Shown piece by piece: positions 12,241 through 23,900 of a DNA stretch of 64,000 bases. Source of the DNA: Lumnitzera littorea. Its lineage: Eukaryota > Streptophyta > Magnoliopsida > Myrtales > Combretaceae. Each line of letters opens with the position of its first letter. Position 1 is the stretch's first letter. The position numbers and the translations under genes were made by a program. The stretch lies in assembly GCA_024138015.1 (NCBI GenBank), contig JAMXBB010000007.1:69638678-69702677 (forward strand). The letters are read 5' to 3'. The notes beneath the pieces were generated by a model. That model had not been told where the DNA came from, did not search any database, and saw only the letters and a list, made by a program, of their open reading frames with translations.

Positions 12241-15200
12241 TGTATGCATAGTTCTATCTTCGTCCCTCTTATGAGTGGTAGTTAGAATTCTTATGCTAGA
12301 AGCTATAGCATGGACAACCAAACACTACGCATATAGGAGATGGGCATAGAGTTTTATGTGAGGATAAATGGAAGTTGGAGTACTCTATTGTCTTTTGTGT
12401 TGGGAAGTTATCTAGGCTTCCTAGGTGATTTATAACATGATCTATATTGAAATTTGAATTTTCATTATAATTTTTTGTATTAAATCTAATGTAAATCTAT
12501 ATTTTCTTATATAAAGTATTATCTATATAGCTACATGACTATAGTTGTAGAACTAAAGATGTTTCAAAATAGTCTAGTGGTAGGTACCTAACGTATTTTA
12601 AGTCTATAGTAGTAGGTGAATAGTTTTGTTTTGTTGTAGGATGGTATACATAGTGAGATTGTTATGACTCTATTGTTCTTTGAGTGTGACATATGTTAAA
12701 AGATGAATATCTTAGTGCAATTCTAAGAAGCTCTACCTTTTCTTTAAAACTACTCAACCCTAAAACTCATAAGTTTTCACCTTCAAAGGGGTGGCATACC
12801 TTTCCATGGTAGTAGCTATCTCCTTTATAATCCTTACTTGATCATTCAACAAACTTTTAATAACAAAATCCTTTGTTTTCAATTAAAACAAACCATTTCA
12901 AGTTGTTTCTTAATATTTTCGTTTTTGTGAGATTTTAGGATCTAGTGAAAATTAGTCTCAAAGTCATACTTTGAATCCCTTAGTTTTTGTTCCTTTTTTT
13001 TTTCATTTTTTATTTTACATAAATTTGAGAAATCTTTACCTTTTCATTTGTTTCTTTGTGTATTTATGAGTTAAGTTTACCTTATTCTTATTTTACTAAA
13101 AGTTTGAATCCTTCTTGTATTATTTCTTGTTGCAAATCTGATGCTTTTTACTATGGAGGTGTTGGAATTCTTCTTTTTTAGCTCGTAAGGGGGTTTCTTA
13201 AGTTATATTTTACCTTATTATTTGTTCTTTTTAGTTTGGGTTATGCCTCACTAGTAATCGCATGTGAGGCTCCAAATGTAAGTTTATCTTATGGGTTCAG
13301 TTATTGTTGAATTAGGTACTACAAGTATAATCTTTTGTACATAATGCATTTTTTTTTCTTACCTTATTTAATTTCCATAGATTGTGATATTGATCGTGAC
13401 CATATCTCTTCTTTCATTTTGTTACTAATCTTTTCCTTAGGCACCAATCAATATTGTTGTTCATTCCCCTTTTTTCAAATTTTAAGTTGATTACTCCTTT
13501 ATACCATTTTGGTGCATATGTTGAATGTTACGGCCGAAGGTGACTTGATACATGTATAAGTCTTATCCTCAACACTTTAGAAAATTTTTTTTGAACTATT
13601 TTGGGTTCATCATTATCCTTGTTACTTATCTTAAAAGGGGGAAAAGGTTTTCACTTTTAAGGGGGTAAAAAATTTTGCTCCTCTCTAAAACTTGCTTTGA
13701 CTGGTTTTTCTATTTATTCATGACCAACAATAGCTAAGATTTAAGAGTTCTTTACGTGTTGAGGTTTTAAGGTTTAGTTTATATTGTGCTCTTTAATCAA
13801 CATCAATCATCTTGTGTTTGAGGAAGATAATATCTACATATGGAAAAAAAAAATTAGAATAAGAAAAATTGTGATTGTACCAATATGAATTTGCTTTCCC
13901 TATCTCCTATGCATTGTTTTAAACAACATTGTTTTAGAAATCTATGCTCTTCACCTTAGGATCAGCTTTTGAAACACCAATAAAGCTTGATGAACTCTTA
14001 GTTAATTTGTCAATTGTTGATGTTCTTCTTAAGGTTGATGTCTCAAGAATTTACAAAGAATGCATTTGGATTGGGATTGAAAAACTTGGTTTTTATCAAG
14101 TTATTACTTCTTAAAATATGCTAAAATATTGGTCTAGTTATTTTGAAATAAGTCTATAAAAGAATATTATGTTAAAACACTCAATATGAAAGAATCTAAT
14201 TAGAAAAAGTTTAAAGTTTACTTACTCTTATAATAATGAAAATGGAACCTAACATTATTTTGAAAAAGTAGGTCTCAAAGAAGATAAAGGTAAGGTAGTA
14301 CATAATGATTATACTACTTTTGTTGATGCTTCCATTTTTGGGAATATTGTGAATATCTTCAATGATTGTAGCCCATCTAGTGTTAAAATTGTTGATGTTG
14401 AGACCATGAAGAATAAAGATTCAACATATATTGAGAGTTGATATAAATGTTAATCATGTTATTCCTCCTTTTTCAAAGGAAAATGAAAATGATGTGATTG
14501 AGAAAGCAAAGACTACTTTCTCTCTTAAGGTAAATAATATCGGAACAATGGATATCATGAAAAATATTGAGGAAGATAAGGTTATAACCTCTATTATTAC
14601 AATAAATTGTAGACCAATTAAGGAAAGCTTTCTTATAAAGGAAACTATTAAGTTATTTAGGAGTACTTTAGACAATAAAATCGTGATGAGAATGAAGATG
14701 AATGGAAATCTTTGATTCTCTCATCTCTATATCATCACTTTACAAAATATTTGAAAAAGATGAAAGAGACAAAAAAAAAAAAATTATCAAGTAGAATAGA
14801 GCAATATAGATAAAAAGGTGTCAAGGCTGAATGAGTTAAGCATCCTCTTGTTCATCGTGTGAGTTGGGTAACATGAGTAGTAAAGCTCTTTTAATCTTTG
14901 TCTTAACCAGTTTTAGTAATATATTTTATTTTTGGACTTGTACTTTATTTTAATGGTATAAGGTTCTTATCATCCTAGGGTTTGTATTTTTTTGGTAATA
15001 AAAGTTTCTTTATCACTAAAAAAAGATTAATGAAAATATAGATAAAGTAGATAAATCAATAAAAACTAAAAAAAGATAATATAGAAAATTTAAAGAATCA
15101 TTGAAATGTACATATGAGAGTTGAGCAAAAGCTCATAAACTCAAGAGGAAAAGAAAAAAAAAAAAGAGAAATAGTTTGTATAAAACTTGAGTTAGAAGCT

Positions 15201-15329
15201 CGCAATAGCACTTTTTTTTTAAACTTTGATATTGAAGTTGTTATTGCATTTTCAATTGTTATAAGGAAAGAATAGAAATAATATGAACTCTTATCTAAAG
15301 AAATTAAATGGATTTAGGTTCCAAAATAA
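12241..15329. other. Degenerate retroelement-like DNA, no gene recognised
   Basis: No domain is recognisable. Two 'aagggggaaaagg' and 'taagggggtaaaa' runs at 13637-13670 could be old polypurine tracts. A 94-codon reading frame (14431-14715, plus strand) gives a charged, isoleucine-rich peptide matching no family I know. Its codon use and surroundings are those of decayed repeat DNA, so I do not call it a gene. The stretch 14880-15020 ends in an A-rich tail and may be a 3' end of an unidentified element. It may include the lost gag of the copia relic that follows. Confidence 0.35.
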
Positions 15330-17165
15330 AAACAATGTATTTTTTTGTAATGTAGGAATCTAAAATAAGAAACAAAAATTGCAAGTGTCTAAAAATTGGT
15401 TGTTTAAGATATATGATTGGCATTATCTCAACATTCATTTCTTTAAAAGAAATAAGTAAAGCATACATTACTTATGATAACAATAAGAAAGACAAAATAA
15501 GTGGTACCATAAGTTTATAACTCCATTTTCTTTATAGATAATATATTCTTAGTTGGTGGTTAAAAACATAATCTCTTTTTAGTGTTAGTCAATTATATGA
15601 CAAAAGTATAATATTTCCTTTGAAAGATATTATTGAGTTTACTTTAATTAGATTTTAAAATATTCAAAGACATAAGATTGGGAAATTTTACATTATTATT
15701 TTGTTATTTTAGATCTCGATCATGGGAACTGATTTATAATCTTCAATCATGATGTTCTCATTTGGTATAAAAGATAAGGTCACATGAATTTTCCATAATT
15801 AAAAAAGTTTGTAATATAATTACTTGATAAAAGGGCTATACAGTTTAATAATTAATAAAAATATGTTTTACTATAACTTTTCCTTAAATATACAAATAAG
15901 ACCATTTTTCAAAGACAAAAGTACATGTGAGTATAAGTGAGCTCTAGGACTTAAAAGCAAATGGATTTTTTGAACTTATTAAGACTCGAAGTCTAGAAGG
16001 AAAGAAATATGGTTTAGTAATTATGATGATTTCTCTCGATTTATGTGGTTAGAATTTTACCACTTAAAAATGAAACAATCGAAAGTTTTTTTAAATTTTG
16101 CTATTAAAGAAAGAATGGAGAATAGGAGAAGTATTAAAGTCATTTGCAAGGGTTTTGGGAGAGATTTAACAACATTGAATTTATGTTATATTGTAAAGAG
16201 AATGGAATTATTGATAACCTTTTAATTCCTTATACATTACGGTAGAATCATATAGTTCAAATAATGAATTAGGCATTTCAAGAAATGACTCATGCCATGT
16301 TAAATGAAAGTTGGATTATTGAGTACTTTTAGCTGAAGCATTGAATATTGCTTGTACAATAACAATCATAAGTTTATCATACCTTTCTTATAGAAAATTT
16401 TATATAAATTATATAAAAATTGAAGCTTAATGTGTCTTTAATGTTTCTAAATGTAAATGTTTCATACTTAAAAAGCATGATGAAAACCTAAGTATGTTTG
16501 AATCTAGAGTAGATAAAGACATATTCCTTAGCTACTCATGCTTTAGTAAGACATGCAATTTTTTAATAAAAATGCTTGTACTGTACTAGAGTTTATAAAG
16601 GTATGGTTTGATGATGGTGTTAAGGCAAAGTTCCAAAAAGAAGAAGATAAGAATTAAAGAAGTCAAGAAATCCCTTATAATTTAACGAAATTCAATCCTT
16701 TAATAGGCAATTAGAGCATCAAACAAGAGAAGAAGGTGATCATTTAGATGCATAAATAAATAGAGGAGAATTAAGGGAATTATAGAGATTCTCATGATAA
16801 TTTAAAAAGAAGTAAGTAGACAAGCAAAGATTCTCTAGAAACACAAGATTACAACAATAATTCTCTCTTTAATATTAGGAAGTATCTTTAAACCTATAGA
16901 TAGTTGGAATTATTCAAAATAATAAATATGTGAATTATCATCCAACAAATTAGATAAGAGAAACAAGTGACAAATGCCTTTGTGAAGAATTTTTTTGAAA
17001 TTGTAAAATATGAATTCAAATGAGTCTAATGGGAAAATTAACATTCTAACTTGAAATACAACATAAGCATACTTGACAAGGAGCTTTTATCCATCAAGAA
17101 TATGCCTCCTAAGATCTAAAGAAGTATGATATGGATAATTATAAATCTTGTTAACCATTCACCAA
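15330..17165 (+). pseudogene. Ty1/copia pol relic (GAG-pre-integrase, integrase, partial RT)
   Basis: Many stops and frameshifts, but domain order is preserved. 15380-15620 resembles the protease/GAG-pre-integrase region. 15960-16040 reads ...EGKKYGLVI..., the start of the integrase core, whose usual next phrase is V-D-D-F-S-R; catalytic residues are lost. 16040-16110 keeps K-N-E-T and the FF-x-F-C helix. 16280-16360 reads F-Q-E-M-x-x-A-M-L-N-E and L-A-E-A-L-N-I-A-C, matching the end of the core; 16430-16500 gives KCKCFILKKHDENLSMFES. 16970-17150 gives reverse-transcriptase pieces (MSLMGKLTF, then GAFIHQEYAS and KKYDMDN). Similarity stops just before the LTR that begins at 17183. The wording is nearest SIRE/Maximus-type copia (from memory). 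Confidence 0.8.
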
Positions 17166-17182
17166 TTAGAGTGGGGGATAAG

Positions 17183-17712
17183 TGTTGATAGGTTCTTTTA
17201 TAGGTGGGCTTCCAAGACTAGGCCTACAAGATTGACCTTAATGACTTATCCATAATGTAGGCGTTTAAGCCTAAATTAATCAGCCTTAGCTTAAGTCACC
17301 TAACTTGGCATCAGGTCATCTGACCTAGCCTTAGTTTGTCTAAACTTGACTCAAGTCGGCTAAGCTAAGCTAATTATCTAAATAAAGGTAGGTGGGAAGT
17401 ATAATAGATAAGGCAAGTCAAATGCTCATGACTCCTTACGATTCTCTCCACAAAATCTAAAGTTAAAATGGAAATCTTGCAATTAACTACCTTCTTTATC
17501 TAGTCCATTCATCCCTTTACAAATACCACATCATACCTCCCTAGTAAAGGATCGACACTCCATTGCTTTAAACAGTTTCTCTCACTAATTCTCTCAATCC
17601 TCTATCTAACTTAAGTATCAAAGTGGTCCTGTCAAAAACAACTTCGGTACCTCCGTAGCTTACTTCTTGCTTTTATAGGTGTCTCACTATTAAATAAGAA
17701 TTGCACATCAAT
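17183..17712 (+). mobile_element. 5' LTR of a Tat-lineage Ty3/gypsy element
   Basis: The LTR starts TGTTGATAGG and continues with 'aggtgggcttcc', a phrase typical of plant Tat-type LTRs, and ends near 17712 just before 'attggcat', where a tRNA primer site (TGGC...) is expected. It inserts into the copia RT relic, whose reading ends at 17165-17180. The downstream gag relic and 34-bp minisatellite agree with a Tat element. No 3' LTR was found within the window, so the right end is deleted or too diverged. The LTR 3' boundary is approximate. Confidence 0.6.
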
Positions 17713-18269
17713 AATTGGCATATTCTTTTAATAAATGTTTAGTCCCTTAACCATTATGGCAGGAAAATTGCATAATAACTTGCTCAAAGGCAAATCAAAA
17801 CATAACTAAAATTAAGCAATTGCTCAATTCCTAAGTTATAAATACTTTTACCTCTTCGTCTCTAATACAGCCACTAGTAGGGCAATAGGAAGATAAAGCC
17901 TAAAGCAGATGTTCGATGTCATCAATGTAGAGAACACACAATTCCATAGTGTGGCTTGTAAGTTAGAGTAGTAGCAAAACACTCTAGTAATGGTGGAATA
18001 GGACATTGATAATGGTTCCAGCCATTCACCACCAATAACCCACCATCTCTTGCTCATAATAGCAACCTTCCAATTGTTTAGCCTAATTTGCCTATTGATT
18101 CATGCAGCCAATCTCTAAGTTAGAGCTATTGACTTGAGCAATCTAAGGCTAACTTCCATCATTCCTTGGTTGACAAGAACATTGTTGGGCTTAAGGAGTA
18201 TATGAAAATGCTCTATGAGCTTAAGGAATCAATGAAGAATGACCTCTTTAATTTTATTTCTTTTAGTTG

Positions 18270-18990
18270 GTGTCTATTCATCTAGGAAATCCAAGACCAA
18301 GTGTTGCCTCCCTAGATGTGAATCCTAGTCATGGAGTTCTATGACCGAACAATCGACATAGATGACTACTTGACTTACTTTAAATCTATGATGAGTTACA
18401 TGGATATAGTGATGTGATTATCTACAAAAGCTTTTTCGGGAACTTTAAAGATGGTCACTCAGACTTGGTTCAACAATCTTAAGTTGAACTCCATCTCTAA
18501 TTTTCAAGAGATTGGTTACCAATTTCATCAATATTTCATGTTAAGTAAGATGCCAACAAAAGACTCATTTACCCTCAACCATATTAGGGAATGACTTTGC
18601 AAGTCAATCAAAGATTAATTGTCTTGCTTCAACTCAATTATGCTCAAAATCCCTAACGTTGACATAAGCATAGCCTTAAATGCTATTACTCATGGTGTAA
18701 AGATCTTCGATAACTTCTACTTATCCTTGGCTAAGAACAAATTGGATAACTTTGAAGAGTTCCACCAATAGGCTTCCAAGTTCATAATCATGTAGGATAA
18801 CATCAAGGCTCAATGAGAAGCTCAGCAACATAGATTGCATAAAAAGTAAGATAAGAAGTATCTAGCATGGCTAGAAAAGATAAAGAGTAATCCCTTACGA
18901 AGAAGCTTAGACCGGTGCTATGAGTTCAAAAAAGATAAATGGCATAATACAAACGAGTGTTTCTAATTGAAGAATACCTTTTAGTAGGCT
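18270..18990 (+). pseudogene. Tat-type Ty3/gypsy gag relic (capsid and zinc-knuckle region)
   Basis: In the plus strand from about 18330 the reading is MEFYDRTIDIDDYLTYF..., matching the classic gag start Y-D-G-T-x-D-P-x-D-H-L. It continues through KAFSGTLKMVTQTWFNNLK and SISNFQEIGYQFHQYF, the W-F-N-x-L and S-F-x-E motifs of the Retrotrans_gag family, then a conserved helix ending FYLSLAKN. 18905-18965 reads RYEFKKDKWHNTNECF, in the place of the C-x-x-H-x-D-x-G-H-x-T-x-x-C segment with the first Cys lost. At least six in-frame stops make it a pseudogene. Protease, RT and integrase are absent: the minisatellite follows within 300 bp, so pol was deleted or the element was non-autonomous. Confidence 0.8.
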
Positions 18991-19279
18991 ATTTGATGTA
19001 GATACCTCAAGGAGCCCATATCAAATGAGCTGAAGAAGCTGACCAACTAACATAAAGAAGGTGAACCGAGACATATTAATAGGTGTTACCTTAGGCAACA
19101 ATGATAACATGGGCTCATAATGGCATTATTGATTAGCATTTGAGATCTTGTTCTTATAACACAAGTACAACTAATGAAGGTTCACTTTTTGAGACAAATT
19201 ATATTCTCTCAATTCGTGTTTATCATTTTACTACTTTAGTATAATTAGTTCAGTTGTATTGACACAATTAACAAGCTTT

Positions 19280-19583
19280 AAGTCCCAGTCTTATTATAGG
19301 TGAATGGACTTTTAAGTCCCACCTCATTCGAGGTAAATAGACTCCTAAGTCCCAACCTCATATGAAGTGAATGGACTCTCAACTCCTAGCCTTATTTTGG
19401 GTGAACGAACTCCTAAGTCCCAGTCTCTTCCAATGTGAAAAGACCCCTAAGTCCCTACACCATCCAACATTAATGGATTCCCAATCTCAACCTCATTTGA
19501 GGTGAGCAGACTTGTAAGTCCCTACTTCATTCAAGGTGAATGGACCCCTATATCCCAACTTCATCAAAAGTGAATGAGTAATC
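19280..19583 (+). repeat. 34-bp minisatellite, nine units
   Basis: Nine head-to-tail units of 33-34 bp start at 19280, 19314, 19347, 19381, 19415, 19449, 19483, 19516 and 19550. The consensus begins AAGTCCCAACCTCATT and ends near GTGAATGGACTCCT. Units differ at several positions each, so the array is old. Short tandem arrays in the untranslated part of Tat-lineage elements are known, and the position after the gag relic agrees. The array is non-coding in all frames. Confidence 0.9.
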
Positions 19584-20364
19584 CCCACTTAATGAATAGG
19601 ATTGGCCTTTTTAGGCTACATTGGTAAGCAACCCCTAATAATAGAGTAGGATGCCTTATAGACCAAACCCAAGTCTGAATATCATAAGACTTTGATAAAT
19701 ATAAGGATCCTTGGTCACTGTGGTCTTAAAGAGGTGTTTGACTAAGCTTAGCTCCGATCAATAAACTTGTTATGTGCATTATGATTACAAGGAAAAACAA
19801 ACAAAAATACTAAGAGTAAAGAGGAAGGAACAAAGGAGGAAAGCATACACTTTGGAGAAAATCAATTCATTATTTAAGCAGCTTAGAGGCATATACATCT
19901 TTAAGGTCAACATACTGACTTAGTCTATAAAAAAAAAAAAAAAAGAGGGAAGGCTACAAAAGGATTTGTAAAATTAGGTTGTCATAAGAAGAATGTCAAT
20001 GGCTTTAGATGCCTGGCTAACTTCAGCTTTTTCTTTAAGATCTTAAGTAGTGCTTTCTTCTTTGCTAATGCGAATGTCAAACTATGGCTTATGCTCTTTA
20101 GAAGGCTTAAGGACTATTGGAGGATTAGAGTTAGGTAAGCTAGACTCTTCAAGTAACTATCTAATAGAGTGTCATGTTAGATCTAACTTGATTTACCATC
20201 TTTCCATCCTGCCTCGAGACATCAAGGGTCATTGTGAGTGACGAACTCATCTAATGTGAAAAATGATAGTGATTAGTAGGCCAAGGATTGAGGTTTATCT
20301 ACTAAGGTTTAGGAAGATGATGTTTACATCATAGAGCTTATCTCAAAGTATATTTTCTAGTCTC
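19584..20364. other. Untranslated 3' region of the Tat element
   Basis: The stretch 19740-19940 ('tccgatcaataaacttgtt', then A/G-rich text with 'gaaagcatacactttgg' and 'cagcttagaggcatata') resembles the tail region found between pol and the 3' LTR of Tat elements. No plus-strand ORF is convincing; a 63-codon frame at 20050 has no recognisable content. Confidence 0.35.
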
Positions 20365-20613
20365 TCAACAATCAATTGTATGGCATTCTCCTCTAAGGAA
20401 TGCTTGTCCTTGGTTAGAATCATGCCCCTTAAAAAGGTAGCAATTCACATTGCTACTATTGAGACCCTTGTCTCTAACATATACATTCCATTTATGGGTA
20501 AATTTATGACCCCATCTATTGGGGATAAAAGGGGAGTACCTATAAGATGAGGCGCTTAAAGCAATAAGATCTTCAAACCAATCTTTCAGTTCTTCCCTCT
20601 TCCGACACACCAA
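20365..20613 (-). pseudogene. Possible antisense additional ORF relic of the Tat element
   Basis: An uninterrupted 82-codon minus-strand frame reads MVCRKREELKDWFEDLIALSA... and later VNCYLFKGHD. Tat-lineage elements are known to carry extra ORFs, some antisense, between pol and the 3' LTR, and this frame sits in that position. I cannot match its residues to a specific family, and 82 codons can persist by chance. No start context or upstream coding could be established. It may equally be a spurious frame. Confidence 0.25.
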
Positions 20614-22168
20614 TTAGGTAAAAGCTCAGTCCTTTGCAATTTTTCATGCAGTATATGTACCACATGCCTTGTTTGAGCTACCTTGGAAGTCTACTAGCCA
20701 ACATGGTCGCAAAAACACTTATTTTTTTTAGTTACAAAACATGACAAGCAAACTACAAGCCATGGTGAATCAAAGACCCAACTTGAAAATAGATACATCT
20801 CTTACATAAATATATGTTTGATAAACCTAGAAGAAACTCCTATGCCATTATGAAATGAAATCCAAGACTCTAGCCAAGAAAAATCTCATATAGGGATGAA
20901 AAACAAAATAAAAACAAGAATTACTAAAAAAACCTAGATTTGAAAATGAAACTTCGAGGTTATTCATATTTGTTGATGGAAGGACATTGTAGATTTTTAT
21001 ATTTGAATTGAGATAGCCTCTAATTATTGTAGCTATATAGCAAAAATTGTAGTGACATTAGATCATTTGTATATGATAAGCCAAAATATGATGGTTGCCC
21101 CTCAAACTTATATAATTAAACCAAAAACCCTAAAGAATGGGTGAGAGACGAGTAATATTTTTGTTATTAACTAATGCTTTTTCCCTTAACAATTAATATT
21201 TTTAAGAGTCAAGTGGAACTAAAATAACTAAGAATTAATTAACTCTTTCACATCCTAATTATTTACTATAAATTGGAAAAAGAAAATTGTTTATATGCAT
21301 TATACATAGTAGGGATTGAGTAAAGCAAATACAGTTATATTGCTTCCCTTTTCTACGTCTATATATATATATATATATATATTTTCACTGCCATCACTCT
21401 TATATGTTAGTTATGAAAGAACATATAACTATAACATTATGTACATCATCTTATACTTTGTTTGAACTAACTCACATTTCAATCTAGTTTAATGGCCCAT
21501 CTAAAAGTAGCCAATAGTCATACTAACACACACTAATAGTCCAATTTCATCTATTTGACTCAAAAGTTTCTAAACTAGTGTTAACATAATATTCACTACA
21601 CTAATCTTCCAAACCAATAGATATCCTTTCCCACAATTCACATAGAACTGTAATCACATGGGGTATCACAATCACCATCTCTTAAGCATGTGGCATCTTC
21701 GTGGCGAGATGTTAAAATTGGACCTAAGTCTTTTCCCTTTTTAGTGCACTACTCAGTTCATTATTGTTACCCTCAACTTGTATGTCATCTTGTAAGCATG
21801 TCATGAGTCATACTTTAGTGACATTCCCTAGCATCTTCGGACTTCTCCTCTGAACAGAGTTAAAACAGTCTTTAGATTGTCTACTTATTGGTAAGGAGTT
21901 GGCTTTAATACTATTTGTAATGGCTTAAGTTAAAAGTAGCTCGTAGCAATGCTAATAAATAATAATGAGTTAGTTTTAACCACTTCATACGAAAGTTTTT
22001 AATTAGTGTTAATATAATATTTACTACATTAGCCTTATAAATTAATACATATCTTCGCTTAAAGTCCATATGGAACTATATCCATATGGGCCAAGGACCT
22101 TTTTTTTTTTCTTTTTTTTTTTAAAGGTGCACCCCAAGCTCAAAAAAATCAATTTTTAATATTATTTA
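20614..22168. other. No gene; microsatellite and a diverged direct repeat
   Basis: An (AT)n tract occupies 21361-21381. Two diverged direct copies of about 170-190 bp are visible at 21477-21665 and 21930-22105. Both run 'aaaagtagc ... aagttt.taa.tagtgttaa.ataatatt.actaca.ta ... catatggaact', so an element with terminal direct repeats (small LTR type, about 630 bp) is possible. Between them 21899-21930 reads 'ttggctttaatactatttgtaatgg', a phrase like primer-site flanks of plant elements. Not assigned to a family. Confidence 0.35.
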
Positions 22169-22568
22169 GATATATAAATTAAATATATATTTTAAAGAAT
22201 AAAATAGAACATAAAATTAGGTATAGCTTAGTGGTCAAGCATTTAATTTTACAAATATGAGGTCTTAAGTTTAATTCTTATATTTGTTATTTTACTTTTT
22301 CTATATGCATTTATTGCTTAAAAGACATTTGTCCTTTAACATTTATTCAATTTTAAGATTTTTTTTATTTATACACCATAAATAATAATTACATTGTCCA
22401 TATTACAAATATTTCAGTTCTATTAGATAAACTATTGATAAATAATATCAATTATATGATTCGGTTTAGCTAATTTTTTTTAATTAATGTTATGAAAATA
22501 AATATGGATTATTGAATGATTGATTGGTTAATAACTTATATTTAAAATGATATTCTTTTTTTTTTTTT
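22169..22568 (+). repeat. 400-bp repeat copy 1, with tRNA-like A and B boxes
   Basis: This copy and 22656-23055 read as identical over 400 bp, unlike the other repeats in the window, which are heavily diverged. Inside are TAGCTTAGTGG (22224-22234), close to the Pol III A box, and GTTTAATTC (22269-22277), a degenerate B box, separated as in tRNA-derived SINEs; the unit ends in a T-run. The first N-adjacent base lies at its right end. It may be a decayed SINE head within a larger A+T-rich unit. No cloverleaf could be folded by eye, so it is not a tRNA gene. Confidence 0.7.
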
Positions 22569-22655
22569 NAAATGCATATAGAAAAAGTAAAATAACAAAT
22601 ATAAGAATTAAACTGAACACCTCATGCTTGTAAAATTAAATGTTGATAACAAAGC
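22569..22655 (-). repeat. Ambiguous base and inverted fragment of the 400-bp repeat
   Basis: The only N in the window is at 22569, at the end of a poly-T run. Directly after it, 22570-22650 is the reverse complement of the interior of the repeat (22240-22320), about 80 bp with several mismatches. It is therefore an older, diverged inverted copy sitting between two copies that look identical. Confidence 0.75.
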
Positions 22656-23055
22656 GATATATAAATTAAATATATATTTTAAAGAATAAAATAGAACATA
22701 AAATTAGGTATAGCTTAGTGGTCAAGCATTTAATTTTACAAATATGAGGTCTTAAGTTTAATTCTTATATTTGTTATTTTACTTTTTCTATATGCATTTA
22801 TTGCTTAAAAGACATTTGTCCTTTAACATTTATTCAATTTTAAGATTTTTTTTATTTATACACCATAAATAATAATTACATTGTCCATATTACAAATATT
22901 TCAGTTCTATTAGATAAACTATTGATAAATAATATCAATTATATGATTCGGTTTAGCTAATTTTTTTTAATTAATGTTATGAAAATAAATATGGATTATT
23001 GAATGATTGATTGGTTAATAACTTATATTTAAAATGATATTCTTTTTTTTTTTTT
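22656..23055 (+). repeat. 400-bp repeat copy 2
   Basis: This is the second copy, offset 487 bp from the first, with the A box at 22711-22721. It continues into unique sequence after the T-run. Because it reads as identical to copy 1 and the joint contains an N, false duplication at an assembly join is as likely as a recent real duplication. Confidence 0.7.
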
Positions 23056-23900
23056 GTTTTTAGCATTGCTGATGAAACAATTAGACAAAGTTATCATGAA
23101 AAAAGATAATATAATACTTATATTTATATCAATTTGCTTTTTTCTTTGCTTTATTAATTTCTCATTTAAATATTTTTTTGATCTATTTTTGTTAAAAACA
23201 AAAGTTACATAAGTTTTTTTTTTATAGTAATGTAATTTTTCATAAATTAATTGTTAAATTTTATTTAGTATATAAGCATAATAAAAAGGTCAAAAGTTTA
23301 TTTATTTTTTACTTCTTATGAAGTCTAATTGGTCAAGAAAAAAAATTTCTTATGAAGTGAACCAATCACCCATAATTATTTTCGAAAAGAATTTTTCTAT
23401 CTTGTTAAGTTTTAGGAATTATTGCAAGTTAAACTATTAACAAGATCATTTAACATATATAAAATGCAATATAACTATGATAATAATTAGATATTTTCCT
23501 AACGATGATTTCAATATTGATTTAATTAAGATATGTCTAGCCCCCCAGTCATTTTATATTGGGCTTGTCCCTATTCCAGTGCTTAGCACCCTCTTCACCC
23601 TTATTATTTGAAAGCACACATTGATGCTTGTTAAGTGTCACGGTACCAAGAATGGTATTGGTGCCTAGTGATAAGTTTGAAAGCTTTATGCTTACATTAT
23701 AAGCTGGCTTGATATATATACTTTAAAATTCAATTGAATGAAAATGAAAATGGCCGTTGTATCCTATTTAACCACCTACAAATTTGATAAAGCTTAATTT
23801 CTTTTGTCAATTCAATTGAACAAATTCGTTTAACAATGGTAAAAGTTTTAGAATGACTACGTTTCAGATTTTTGTTGTTTTTTTTTCTATAAAATTTGCT
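23056..23900. other. A+T-rich DNA, no gene recognised
   Basis: No ORF or domain is seen. A slightly G/C-richer patch at 23535-23700 ('ctagccccccagtc', 'gtcacggtaccaag') is unassigned. The end of this interval leads into the TATA box of the pseudogene that follows. Confidence 0.4.

Noticed and set aside
14431..14715. 94-codon plus-strand frame as a small host gene
   Set aside because: No recognisable domain, an overlapping antisense frame of 73 codons, and surroundings of decayed repeat DNA; A+T-rich text readily yields such frames.
22224..22280. tRNA gene
   Set aside because: A and B box-like motifs are present, but no acceptor stem or anticodon arm can be paired and the B box is degenerate.
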